This document shows, piece after piece, positions 36,174-45,001 of a stretch of 64,000 nucleotides of DNA (position 1 is its first letter; each line of letters starts with the position of its first letter). The notes under the pieces were generated by a model. It did no database searches, was not told where the DNA came from, and worked only from the letters and a program-made list of their open reading frames with translations. The stretch is from positions 1 through 64,000 of the forward strand of contig JAFDZS010000021.1 of the NCBI GenBank assembly GCA_018266775.1. Direction: 5' to 3'. The stretch is from Bacteroidota bacterium. GTDB taxonomy: Bacteria; Bacteroidota; Bacteroidia; Chitinophagales; Chitinophagaceae. The translations under genes and the position numbers were made by a program.

Positions 36174-36812
36174 TTAATTGTTGCCCAGCAATTTATTTTT
36201 CTGCAGCAGGTATTCTTCGTTGGTGATGGCGCCCTTCTGTAACAGGTCGAATAATTTCTGCAGTTCATCTGCCACTAATTGTGGTGGAATATTGCCGGGC
36301 ACATTGGTGCTGCCGGTTTGTTTGGCAATAGCCTGCGCCAGTTGTGTAGCCTGGCTGCTGATCTGGTTGCGTTTATATTCTTCCTGCGCATGGGTGATGG
36401 TATCCTTTAATAATTTAGGATGATGAATGAGTGTGTAACTGGTTTCACCCAATTCTGCTGCGGTTTGTATATCCACATCACCATAACCCAGAATTCTGCC
36501 CCACACATCCTGGTCGTATTCCACATTATTGATTTTATCTAAAGGGCTTTCTTTAGAATACCGGGTAAAAGCGCCGCTTTCATCCACCACCCGCATATTG
36601 GTTACGGCCCATAAATTGTACTTCCAGCCAATATATTCCCAGGCAGGGTATAATGCAGCAACAAGAACGATGAGGAATGCTACGCCGTTATGCAGCCACC
36701 ATATCAGCGCAATGGCCAGTAATAACCATGCGGCAAATGCAGGCACTAATTTGATCCAGTGCCTGCGGATGATGAGCAATAATTTTTCGTCTGTTTTTAA
36801 TTTTGTTCTCAT
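36174..36812 (-). CDS. Membrane protein with PH-like and SHOCT domains
   Basis: A 212-residue protein. Two hydrophobic segments at about residues 22-60 are followed by a bacterial PH domain (YNLWAVTNMRVVDESGAF, SPLDKINNVEYDQDVWGRILGYGDVDIQTA). A C-terminal SHOCT module (about 178-212) has the pattern ELQKLFDLLQKGAITNEEYL, often an oligomerisation unit. Function is unknown. It stands alone, between hairpin array 2 upstream and the singleton hairpin downstream. Confidence 0.88.
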   Translation of the reverse strand: MRTKLKTDEKLLLIIRRHWIKLVPAFAAWLLLAIALIWWLHNGVAFLIVLVAALYPAWEYIGWKYNLWAVTNMRVVDESGAFTRYSKESPLDKINNVEYDQDVWGRILGYGDVDIQTAAELGETSYTLIHHPKLLKDTITHAQEEYKRNQISSQATQLAQAIAKQTGSTNVPGNIPPQLVADELQKLFDLLQKGAITNEEYLLQKNKLLGNN

Positions 36813-36862
36813 GATAATTTTTTATTGACAGCACACAGATGACGGTGGTAATACTTATGAAC

Positions 36863-36901
36863 GCTGATTACGTTGCGCCTCAGTGCTGCTGTGTAATCAG
36901 C
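36863..36901. repeat. Hairpin at the left edge of array 2
   Basis: GCTGATTAC (36863-36871) and GTAATCAGC (36893-36901) are a perfect inverted repeat around a 21-base loop. It lies between the PH-domain gene start and array 2. Similar CTGATTAC repeats are common in other genomes; function is unknown. Confidence 0.45.
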
Positions 36902-36902
36902 T

Positions 36903-37478
36903 GTCTGCGCCTCTGCTTGCGACTTTTTTTTCGTTCATGGTCAGACGGGGACGTCAGACCATGTCTCTGCATCCTTTGCACCCCTTCGTGCCATTCCTTT
37001 CCGCATTCATTCATGGTCAGACGGGGACGTCAGACCATATCTCTGCGCTTTCTGCTTCTCTGCGTGCCATTTCTTTTCTCGTCATGGTCAGACGTGGACG
37101 TCAGACCATGTCTCTGCATCCTTTGCACCCCTTCGTGCCATTCCTTTCCTCATACATTCATGGTCAGACGAGGGCGTCAGACCATGTCTCTGCGTTCTCT
37201 GCTTCTCTGCGTGCCACTTCTTTTCACATCATGGTCAGACGTGGACGTCAGACCATGTCTCTGCGTTCTCTGCATCTCTGCGTGCGATTTCTTTCCTCAT
37301 TCATTCATGGCCAGACGAGGGCGTCAGACCATATCTCTGCGCTTTCTGCTTCTCTGCGTGCCATTTCTTTTCTCGTCATGGTCAGACGTGGACGTCAGAC
37401 CATGTCTCTGCATCCTTTGCACCCTTTCGTGCCATTCCTTTCCTCATTCATTCATGGTCAGACGGGGCGTCAGACCAT
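36903..37478. repeat. Hairpin array 2, eight units with alternating 76/71-base spacing
   Basis: Right arms (GTCAGACC) start at 36953, 37029, 37100, 37176, 37247, 37323, 37394 and 37469, so spacing alternates 76, 71, 76, 71, 76, 71, 75: a 147-base dimer. Outer arms are ATGGTC/GACCAT with an A-A mismatch; inner arms are GACG/CGTC; loops are GGGA, TGGA or AGGG, and three bases (GGG) in the last. The spacers resemble those of array 1 (CTCTGC-like steps ending in GTGCCA). The gap 36813-37481 contains no gene. The last unit ends three bases before the stop codon of the minus-strand M13 peptidase gene. Confidence 0.92.
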
Positions 37479-37481
37479 GGT

Positions 37482-39506
37482 TTACCAGATGTTCACCCGT
37501 AAACCTTCCGGCCTGTACATCGCCTCACCGGGTCTGATACCAAAAGCCTGATAAAATTCAGGCACATTTACCACAGGGCCATTCACCCTTTCTTTTGCCG
37601 GTGCATGCACATCCACCATTACCTGGTTGGCCAATCGTTCTTTTTTCATTTGATACATCCAGCCGTACGCATAGCCCAAAAAGTAACGCTGCAATGGAGT
37701 AAGGCCGCCAATCAATTTATTTTCTTTATACGCTTTTGTTTTTTTGAACGCATCAAGACCCAGTAACATGCCACCAAGGTCGGCAATGTTTTCTCCCTGT
37801 GTGGCTTCCCCATTTACATGCAGCGTATCAACCGGGTTAAACTCATTGAATTGTTTAATGATGGCCTGCGCCCGTTTGCTGAATTCTTCGCCATCTTCTT
37901 TCGTCCACCAGTCAGTTAAATTACCCTTTGCATCATATTGCCTTCCCTGGTCATCAAAGCCGTGTGTAATTTCGTGACCAATAGTGCTGGCTCCCGCATA
38001 CCCGTACACGAAAGCATCATCCAGCTCATCATCCTTCATGCCGGGCACGGCAAAAATACCTGCCGGTAAAACAATTTCATTGTTGCTGGGGTTGTAGTAA
38101 GCGTTATAGGTTTGTGGCGTCATATCCCATTCTGTTCTGTCAACCGGCTTGCCCAGTTTATTGATAGAATAGTAATGCCAGAACGTATTGGCGGCCATCA
38201 TGTTTTTAAAAAATGATGGTGCAGCAATATGCAGCGAACTGAAATCTTTCCAATGATCTGGATAGCCCACTTTTTTGGTAACCTTACTTAATTTATCCAG
38301 TGCTTTAGCTTTGGTGGCCTCACTCATCCAGGGTAATTTTTTAATGCGCTCAACATAAGCATCCCGTATAGCTTCCACCAGTTCGCTGTATCTTGCCTTT
38401 GCTTTTTCATTAAAATATTCTTTGGCAAATAATTGCCCCAGCAATTCACCCATTGCACCTTCCTCGGCATCCAGCACTCGTTTCCAACGTGGCCTTGGTT
38501 CTTTAGCACCGGTAAGTGTTTTACGAAAGTTGAATGCATTCATGTAAGTAGTGTTGTCCAAATAAGGCGCAGCAGACTGCACCACATGAAACTTGAGATA
38601 ATTCTTCCAAACTGCAACGGGCGTATTTTTGATTTCAGTGCTTAATGCTTTATAAAATTCTGGTTGACCAACCACTACAGAATCATTCAGGAGGTTTTCT
38701 TTAATGCCCAGGTTTTTGGCATAACTGTTCCAGTTAATTGCAGGGCAATCATTACCCAGCATACCGAAGGTCATTTTATTGTAATTGGCATAAGGGTCAC
38801 GCAGGTCTTCTAATTTACGTGATGCGGTGGCCAGCCTTGTTTCAAGATCAAAAACCGCCATCACGGCATCTGATGCCTGGGATGCATTCATTCCGGTTTG
38901 CATCAAGGTTTGCGTCATATATTTTTTATAAGCTTCCCTTACATTTTTGGTCCGGTCATCAGTTTTAAAATAGTATTCACGGTTGGGCAGGCCAAGGCCG
39001 CCCTGGTCTAAACGAAAAACCATAGCGTCGCTGTTTTTATCATCCTGTGCCACATAAGCGCCGAAGAAACAGTTCACACCATCAATATGCAGTTGTGCAG
39101 CAACACGGGTAATATCATCGGGGCTTTGCACCGCATCAATCATTTCAAACAGCTCTTTCAGTACAGATAAACCGGCTTTGTTAATGGCAACGGTATCCAT
39201 ACCGGCCTTCCAGAAATCGCCGATTTTTTGTGTAGTGCTTCCGGCATCTGCCTTTGTTTTGGCAGCGTTTTGATTAATGGTTAAAATGCGGTGGTAAATT
39301 TCTTCCTGTACCAGGTTGCCAATACCCCAACCACTTTCGCTGGAAGGAATGGGTGTTTTTTTGATCCAGCCGTTATTGGCATACAGGAAAAAATCTTTAC
39401 CGGGGGAAATTGTTTTATCAATATTCGCAGCTAAAAAATCTGCTTTTTTTTGAGCAGCAACAAACAACCCGCTGCATAAAAAACCAACCAGGAAAACATG
39501 GCGCAT
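37482..39506 (-). CDS. M13-family zinc metallopeptidase (neprilysin/PepO type)
   Basis: A 674-residue exported endopeptidase with a signal peptide (MRHVFLVGFLCSGLFVAAQ). The family catalytic motifs are present: GHEITHGFDDQG (zinc-binding HExxH) and GENIADLGG (third zinc ligand region), preceded by YNPSNNEIVLPAGIF. The normal C-terminal end with WYxxFxIxxGEAMYR is seen (FYQAFGIRPGEAMYRPEG). The start is taken at the ATG at 39506; a TTG start three codons upstream is possible. The 3' end abuts array 2. Confidence 0.95.
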   Translation of the reverse strand: MRHVFLVGFLCSGLFVAAQKKADFLAANIDKTISPGKDFFLYANNGWIKKTPIPSSESGWGIGNLVQEEIYHRILTINQNAAKTKADAGSTTQKIGDFWKAGMDTVAINKAGLSVLKELFEMIDAVQSPDDITRVAAQLHIDGVNCFFGAYVAQDDKNSDAMVFRLDQGGLGLPNREYYFKTDDRTKNVREAYKKYMTQTLMQTGMNASQASDAVMAVFDLETRLATASRKLEDLRDPYANYNKMTFGMLGNDCPAINWNSYAKNLGIKENLLNDSVVVGQPEFYKALSTEIKNTPVAVWKNYLKFHVVQSAAPYLDNTTYMNAFNFRKTLTGAKEPRPRWKRVLDAEEGAMGELLGQLFAKEYFNEKAKARYSELVEAIRDAYVERIKKLPWMSEATKAKALDKLSKVTKKVGYPDHWKDFSSLHIAAPSFFKNMMAANTFWHYYSINKLGKPVDRTEWDMTPQTYNAYYNPSNNEIVLPAGIFAVPGMKDDELDDAFVYGYAGASTIGHEITHGFDDQGRQYDAKGNLTDWWTKEDGEEFSKRAQAIIKQFNEFNPVDTLHVNGEATQGENIADLGGMLLGLDAFKKTKAYKENKLIGGLTPLQRYFLGYAYGWMYQMKKERLANQVMVDVHAPAKERVNGPVVNVPEFYQAFGIRPGEAMYRPEGLRVNIW

Positions 39507-39615
39507 AGTTATCAATTTTTACTAAAAATAAAGAATGATTCAATGGTGGTGCAAAGTTTTTTATAAAAGGAAAGCAACCGCCTTATTCAGTACATTTGCG
39601 GCTGATTATTTACGC

Positions 39616-40215
39616 ATGACACCTGAACGCGTTGAACGCCTGACTGCAGTACTTAATAAACGCCAGCCCGACCTTACCGTGGTGCTGGAAAATGTATTCG
39701 ATCCGCACAACATCAGTGCTGTGATGCGTACTGCGGATGCCGTGGGCATACAGGATATTTATATTCTCAACAACAAAATTCCGCCACACCGTAAATGGGG
39801 TGCCAAAAGCAGTTCCAGTGCAGCCAAATGGTTAACCATACACCAGTTTACTGATGCACAGGAATGTTTTGCCGCATTGCGAAAGCGTTATACAAAAATT
39901 TATACCACGCACCTCAGTACCGATGCCGTTGGTTTGCATCAATTGAATTTAACTGAACCTGTTGCGTTGGTTTTTGGTAATGAACACAGCGGTGTAAGCG
40001 ATGATATCATTGCGCTGGCAGATGGTAATTTTATAATACCGCAGGTGGGCATCATCAAATCGTTAAACATATCAGTGGCCTGTGCAGTAACATTGTATGA
40101 AGCTTACCGGCAAAAAGCCAATGCCGGCCATTACGATACACCCAAAATGCAGGGTGGGCAACTCAATCAACTGCGGAATGAATGGGGGTTTATGGAAGAG
40201 TCATCTGGAGAATAA
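39616..40215 (+). CDS. TrmH/SpoU-family tRNA/rRNA 2'-O-methyltransferase
   Basis: A 199-residue SPOUT methyltransferase. It begins MTPERVERLTAVLNKRQPD and has the three family motifs: NISAVMRTADAVG, LVFGNEHSGVS and SLNISVACAVTLYEA, forming the trefoil-knot AdoMet site. The short N terminus and the start resemble TrmH, which methylates G18 of tRNA, but an rRNA target cannot be excluded. The ATG at 39616 is preferred over an upstream frame from 39535, which adds 27 non-conserved residues. Confidence 0.88.
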   Translation: MTPERVERLTAVLNKRQPDLTVVLENVFDPHNISAVMRTADAVGIQDIYILNNKIPPHRKWGAKSSSSAAKWLTIHQFTDAQECFAALRKRYTKIYTTHLSTDAVGLHQLNLTEPVALVFGNEHSGVSDDIIALADGNFIIPQVGIIKSLNISVACAVTLYEAYRQKANAGHYDTPKMQGGQLNQLRNEWGFMEESSGE

Positions 40216-40302
40216 AACGGTCTGTCAGTAATATTGAAATTACATTACCCAAAAGTGCACTGTTTCTTCATCTGTCACCTGCAAGATTGAATACGCTGCA
40301 TG

Positions 40303-40390
40303 CCCAATTCCTACATCCCAATTCCTAAATTCCAAATCCTGCATCCCAAATCCTAAATCTAACATCCTAAATCCTACATCCCAAATCCCT
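40303..40390. repeat. Degenerate AATCCTAAATCC-type simple repeat
   Basis: About 88 bases of CCCAATTCCTACAT / CCCAAATCCTAAAT-like units of 7, 10 or 11 bases lie in a gap of 201 bases between the methyltransferase and the S9 peptidase. There is no conserved frame. Such C/A/T-rich repeats are common between Bacteroidota genes. Confidence 0.7.
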
Positions 40391-40416
40391 ATCTTTAATC
40401 CACCAAAACTGGAAGT

Positions 40417-43359
40417 ATGAAAAAACTACTCTTTATTGTTTCTGTTTGTATTTCATGCAGTGCGCTTGCACAAAATAAAAAACCACTCGATCATACTGTT
40501 TACGATGGCTGGCAAAGCATTGGCGAAAAGCTCATCAGCAATGATGGCGCGTGGGTGGTGTACACCATCAATCCGCAGGAAGGCGATGGGGAATTGGTGA
40601 TACAAAATCCAATGAATAATTATAAGAAGACGGTAGCCCGTGGCTATAATGCGGTGATTACAGATGACAGCAAGTATGTGATCTTTAAGATCAAACCTCT
40701 GTACCAGGAAACAAGGCAGGCTAAAATAAAAAAGAAATCACCCGATGAAATGCCGAAGGATTCATTAGGCATGATCACGCTGGGGCAGGATAGTGTGTAT
40801 AAAATAGCGAAAGTAAAATCTTACAAAACCCCGGAGAAAGCAGCAGGATGGATGGCGTATTTATTAGATAAGATGGAACCGGCTGCGCAAAAAACAAAAG
40901 CCCAACCCGACAGTGCCACACAAATAAACAATATGCTGAAGATGGCCGACAGCCTGGTAAAAATTGCCGACAGCCTGCGCAATAAGACCAAAGAGGTGCA
41001 AACGAAAGGGATGGCCATTTTAAAACCAGAGAAAAAAGAAACGAAGCCTGTTTCGGCCAAGGCAAATGCTGAAAAAGTGGAAGAAGGCACAGAGCTTGTA
41101 CTGCGCAATCTCACCGATGGTACAGATAAAAAATTTAAACTGGTAACTGAATATTATTTCAGTAAGAAAGGAAATACGCTGCTGGTGGAAACATCTGCAA
41201 AAAATAATGACAGTATCACCAAAGCAACGGTGTTATGGGTGGATTTATTTTCCGGCAAAGTAGATACCGTGATGAAAAAATTTAACGATGCTAAAAACTA
41301 TGCATTTGATGAAGAGGGAAATCAATTGGCTTTTGTTGCCGAAAGGGACAGCGTTAGCAAAGCCCTCACTAAATTTTATAAACTGTGGTATTATCATCAT
41401 GGGGCAGACAGCGCCAGTATGCTTGCTGATAAAAATACGGTGGGTATGAAAGTAGGCAATACCATCAGTGAAAATGCGAACATCATTTTCAGTAAAGATG
41501 CAAAGAAATTATTCTTTGGAACCGCACCCATTAAAGCGCCAAAAGATACTTCGCTCATAGATTTTGAACTGGCCCGCCTTGATGTATGGCATTACAAAGA
41601 TGATTACCTGCAGCCGCAACAACTAAGACAATTAGATAATGAATTAAAACGCAGCTACACTGCTGTAATTAATTTAGGCCATGAAAAAGTGGTGCAACTG
41701 GGCGCTGAAGATGCAGAGCGGATTACATTGGTGAACGAGGGCAATGCGAATTGGGTATTGGCAGAAAGTAATAAGGGCAACCGCGTGGAAGGACAATGGA
41801 CAGGAAGAACTAAATTTTCAGCCTATGTGATCAGCACTGAAGACGGAACAAGAAAAACAGTGCAATTAAATAGTCTTGCGAATTATAATCCATCACCGGC
41901 CGGTAAGTTTGTGTATTGGTATGACGATGTAAAGAAAAACTATTTCACTTATAACGTTGCAACTGGAGTTATCAAAAATGTTACACAGAAAATTAAGCTG
42001 CCTTTGTATGATGAAGAGAATGATGTGCCCGATTATCCTTCGCCTTACGGTGTGATGGGATGGAGTAAAGACGATAATGATTTTTACGTGTATGACCGTT
42101 ATGAAGTATGGGATGTAAAACCGAATGCAGATGCAGTTGCTGTTACTGCCATTGACCCTGCAAAAGCACCAAGAAAAAATAAAGTGACGTACCGCTACAT
42201 TAATACAGACAGGGAAGAACGTTACATTAATACGGATAAACCCATGTTGTTCCGCATATTTGATAACAACACAAAAATGTCTGCGCTCGATATTGCAACA
42301 ATTAAAAACAATCAATGGACATTTACTGCAGCAACAGAAAAATATGGAAAGGGTTTCCCGGTAAAAGCAAAAAATGCATTGGCCTTTATTTACACAAAGG
42401 AAAATTATGTGAATGCCCCTAACCTGTATTATGATACAAGGCAGGGCGCTGTACAACAATTGTCTGAAATTAATATGCAGCAACAAAATTATAACTGGGG
42501 CACTGCTGAATTGTTTAAATGGAAAGCGTATAACGGCAAAGAAAGCGAAGGGATCATTTACAAACCTGAAAATTTCGATCCTAAAAAGAAATACCCGATG
42601 ATCAGTTATTTCTACGAAAAATTATCTGATGGGTTATATACTTATCAACCTCCTTCGCCTACGCCAAGCCGTTTGAATATTCCATTCTTTGTCAGTCGAG
42701 GTTATGTGGTATTTGTACCGGATATTTCTTATACCACCGGCCATCCCGGCCAGGATGCATACAATTACATTGTGAGTGGTGTACGTGCTGTTGTGAAACT
42801 CGGTTACGTGGATAGTACGAAACTGGGTTTGCAGGGGCAAAGCTGGGGCGGTTATCAAACAGCCATTCTTATTACCAAAACAAAATTGTTTGCGGCGGCA
42901 TGGGCAGGCGCACCTGTTGCGAATATGACAAGTGCTTACGGAGGTATACGCTGGGGCTCTGGTTTAAACCGCCAGTTCCAGTATGAAAAAACACAAAGCC
43001 GTATTGGTGCAACGTTATGGGAAAAACAAAATTTATACATCGAAAATTCACCACTTTTTCATTTGCCGAATGTTAATACGCCATTGGTAATTATGAGTAA
43101 CGATGCGGATGATGCTGTACCCTGGTACCAGGGCATTGAATTATTTACTGCCATGCGCCGGTTAAGCAAACCTGTTTGGTTACTGCAATACAATAACGAA
43201 GCGCATAACCTGGTGGAAAGAAAAAACAGGAAAGATATTCAAATCAGGGAACAGCAATTCTTCGACTGGAAACTAAAAGGCGACAAACCCGCTCAATGGT
43301 TGATTGATGGCGTACCCGCAACAGAAAAAGGTATTGACTGGGGATTGAAGGTGGAATAA
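40417..43359 (+). CDS. Prolyl-oligopeptidase-family (S9) serine peptidase
   Basis: A 980-residue exported peptidase. A signal peptide (MKKLLFIVSVCISCSALAQ) precedes a beta-propeller domain (about 30-670) and an alpha/beta hydrolase domain. The catalytic triad is visible: S809 in GLQGQSWGGYQT, D898 in NDADDAVPW and H930 in NNEAHNLV. Length exceeds DPP IV-type enzymes (about 740) by some 200 residues, in a Lys-rich insertion at about 100-240. The substrate is probably exported or imported peptides. A large terminator follows at 43374. Confidence 0.92.
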   Translation: MKKLLFIVSVCISCSALAQNKKPLDHTVYDGWQSIGEKLISNDGAWVVYTINPQEGDGELVIQNPMNNYKKTVARGYNAVITDDSKYVIFKIKPLYQETRQAKIKKKSPDEMPKDSLGMITLGQDSVYKIAKVKSYKTPEKAAGWMAYLLDKMEPAAQKTKAQPDSATQINNMLKMADSLVKIADSLRNKTKEVQTKGMAILKPEKKETKPVSAKANAEKVEEGTELVLRNLTDGTDKKFKLVTEYYFSKKGNTLLVETSAKNNDSITKATVLWVDLFSGKVDTVMKKFNDAKNYAFDEEGNQLAFVAERDSVSKALTKFYKLWYYHHGADSASMLADKNTVGMKVGNTISENANIIFSKDAKKLFFGTAPIKAPKDTSLIDFELARLDVWHYKDDYLQPQQLRQLDNELKRSYTAVINLGHEKVVQLGAEDAERITLVNEGNANWVLAESNKGNRVEGQWTGRTKFSAYVISTEDGTRKTVQLNSLANYNPSPAGKFVYWYDDVKKNYFTYNVATGVIKNVTQKIKLPLYDEENDVPDYPSPYGVMGWSKDDNDFYVYDRYEVWDVKPNADAVAVTAIDPAKAPRKNKVTYRYINTDREERYINTDKPMLFRIFDNNTKMSALDIATIKNNQWTFTAATEKYGKGFPVKAKNALAFIYTKENYVNAPNLYYDTRQGAVQQLSEINMQQQNYNWGTAELFKWKAYNGKESEGIIYKPENFDPKKKYPMISYFYEKLSDGLYTYQPPSPTPSRLNIPFFVSRGYVVFVPDISYTTGHPGQDAYNYIVSGVRAVVKLGYVDSTKLGLQGQSWGGYQTAILITKTKLFAAAWAGAPVANMTSAYGGIRWGSGLNRQFQYEKTQSRIGATLWEKQNLYIENSPLFHLPNVNTPLVIMSNDADDAVPWYQGIELFTAMRRLSKPVWLLQYNNEAHNLVERKNRKDIQIREQQFFDWKLKGDKPAQWLIDGVPATEKGIDWGLKVE

Positions 43360-43373
43360 GAAAATAGTTCGAT

Positions 43374-43421
43374 GCTCATTTCGGTGAGTCACCGCTTAAA
43401 CGGTGACTCACCGAAATGAGC
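43374..43421. terminator. Long perfect hairpin after the S9 peptidase
   Basis: A 21-bp perfect stem (43374-43394 and 43401-43421; arms begin GCTCATTTCGGTGAGTCACC), six-base loop CTTAAA, then CTTTT. It lies 14 bases past the stop and is longer than a typical terminator. Confidence 0.8.
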
Positions 43422-43461
43422 CTTTTAAAAATATTTATCAAACCGTAATAAATTCTTTTAC

Positions 43462-44406
43462 ATGAAAACATCGATCCTGTGCCTGCTGTGTTGTGCCATG
43501 CTATACAGTTGCACCACGCGGCAAAAGCAGTTTACTACAATACTTACGATTGATGACAGCACTTTTACTGCAGGACAATTAGATACAACTGTTGCAGTGC
43601 TTAAAAAAAGATTTGAGATAAATAAAATTAAAGATGTTTCTATAACAGCAAATAATGTCAAAAAAGAGATTAGTGTTCTTGCTCCTTTATTAGACGAAGA
43701 AACAATCAGTCAGTATTTACTAAGAAAAGGTAGTTTGGTTTTCTATGAAAGTTATGGTGCCGATGAACTGGCGGGAATGTTGTCCGCTGCAGACAAACAA
43801 GTGCATGAACAACTTACTAAACAGGGATCGGTTCCTGCACCCAATCCGCTATTGTCGATCTTTGCGCAATTCTACAATCAGGATAGGTATAACAATGGCT
43901 ATGGTTTGATTGGCGCGGTGAACTTTTCTGATACAATTAAATTGAAGGAATACCTTGCAATGGCAGTAAATGTGTTTCCGCTGGACAATATTTTTTTGTT
44001 TAAGAAGATTGATCTTAAAACAAATAAGAAGAATATCAGTTATTGCGAACTATATGCGGCAAAATCAAATTATGCTGCTTTTGTTGCCAATGATTACATT
44101 AAGAGCGTAAATTTAGATTATGACTACGCAGGAAACCCTGGAGTGAACATAAAATTCGATCCGTATGGAAGGATTGCATTTGCAAAAATGACAGAGCGGA
44201 ACATAGGAAAATCTTTGATCATTGCAATTGATAATACAGTTTTGTCCGCGCCGGTTGTCCAGTCAACCATTTCAGATGGGAATTGTGTGATCGGTGGAAA
44301 TTTTACAGCATTGGAAGCGGTTGACCTGGTGAACATCATGCAGTCAGGCTATTTTCCCCTGCACTTAAAAGTAAAAGAATTAAATATTGCTGCGGAAGAA
44401 AAATAA
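43462..44406 (+). CDS. Lipoprotein with SecD-P1-headpiece-like domain
   Basis: A 314-residue exported lipoprotein with lipobox CAMLYSC. The C-terminal third resembles the periplasmic P1 region of SecD: NIGKSLIIAIDNTVLSAPVV, GGNFTALEAVDLVNIMQSG and PLHLKV correspond to the SecD pattern GKxxAIVLDGxVxSAPVI...GNFTxEEAxDLAxxLxxG. An N-terminal part also matches SecD-like LDTTVAVLKKRFE. No SecD transmembrane segments are present. It might be a soluble paralogue anchored in the envelope. The function is unknown. Confidence 0.78.
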   Translation: MKTSILCLLCCAMLYSCTTRQKQFTTILTIDDSTFTAGQLDTTVAVLKKRFEINKIKDVSITANNVKKEISVLAPLLDEETISQYLLRKGSLVFYESYGADELAGMLSAADKQVHEQLTKQGSVPAPNPLLSIFAQFYNQDRYNNGYGLIGAVNFSDTIKLKEYLAMAVNVFPLDNIFLFKKIDLKTNKKNISYCELYAAKSNYAAFVANDYIKSVNLDYDYAGNPGVNIKFDPYGRIAFAKMTERNIGKSLIIAIDNTVLSAPVVQSTISDGNCVIGGNFTALEAVDLVNIMQSGYFPLHLKVKELNIAAEEK

Positions 44407-44591
44407 CCCACATAAATGCTCCATAGCAGATGTAGTGCAGATGAATTAAGGTAACCAACAGCAGTGACAGCAATGTACTGCATCGGCATCGTTCGCAGAA
44501 GCCTGTGAGCGTGTTTCAGCATACTATCATTATTCACCGCTTTATCAATCATATAAGGCTTCTGTAAAAATTTTTCCACAAAATTTGGTTG

Positions 44592-44629
44592 TTTACGAAA
44601 ACTTCGTAGATTTACGAAAAATTCGTAGA
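44592..44629 (+). promoter_or_regulatory. Two tandem BlaI-type operators
   Basis: Two 19-base units, TTTACGAAAACTTCGTAGA (44592-44610) and TTTACGAAAAATTCGTAGA (44611-44629), directly abut and differ by one base. Each contains the dyad TACGAA-N3-TTCGTA. They end one base before the regulator ATG (44631). A weak AAAATTTG (-7-like) at 44580-44587 lies just upstream, so bound repressor would cover the transcription start. The logical regulator is BlaI itself. Confidence 0.78.
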
Positions 44630-44630
44630 A

Positions 44631-44990
44631 ATGGAAAAACTTACACATACTGAAGAAGAGGTGATGCAGGCCATCTGGCAAACCGGCGAGGGTAATATCA
44701 AAGCTTTTATGGAAAATATGGCAGCGCCTGCGCCTTACACCACCATTGCTTCTATTGTAAAAAACCTGGAGCGCAAAGGTTATGTCAGCAGCCGTTTGGT
44801 GGGCAATGCCTATTTGTATCAACCTGCGGTAACCGATGCAGCATACAAAAAAAAATTTGTGGGAAGCGTGGTAAAAAACTACTTCGACAACTCTTATAAA
44901 GAGATGGTCAACTTTTTTGTGGAGCAAAAAAAACTCAGCGCAAAAGAACTGAAGGAGATCATCAACCTGATTGAAAATGGCAATAAATAA
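44631..44990 (+). CDS. BlaI/MecI/CopY-family transcriptional repressor
   Basis: A 119-residue winged-helix dimeric repressor. It starts LTHTEEEVMQAIWQTGEGNIKAF with the recognition helix near TTIASIVKNLERKGYVSSR, followed by an unusual Lys-rich C-terminal dimerisation helix. In the classic system BlaI is cleaved or displaced when the adjacent BlaR1-like sensor is activated. Here the sensor gene is 11 bases downstream, so both form an operon controlled by the tandem operators at 44592-44629. No beta-lactamase gene is nearby. Confidence 0.94.
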   Translation: MEKLTHTEEEVMQAIWQTGEGNIKAFMENMAAPAPYTTIASIVKNLERKGYVSSRLVGNAYLYQPAVTDAAYKKKFVGSVVKNYFDNSYKEMVNFFVEQKKLSAKELKEIINLIENGNK

Positions 44991-45001
44991 TTACTTCATT
45001 T

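Noticed and set aside
36863..36901. Member of the GACG/CGTC hairpin family
   Set aside because: The arms (GCTGATTAC) have no GACG/CGTC core.
36839..37551. Repeat proteins in two frames over array 2
   Set aside because: Same reason: the 147-base dimer is divisible by three, producing open frames, without start signals or codon bias.
44349..44927. 192-residue minus-strand frame over the blaI operator region
   Set aside because: It overlaps the well-supported blaI gene and has no recognisable features.
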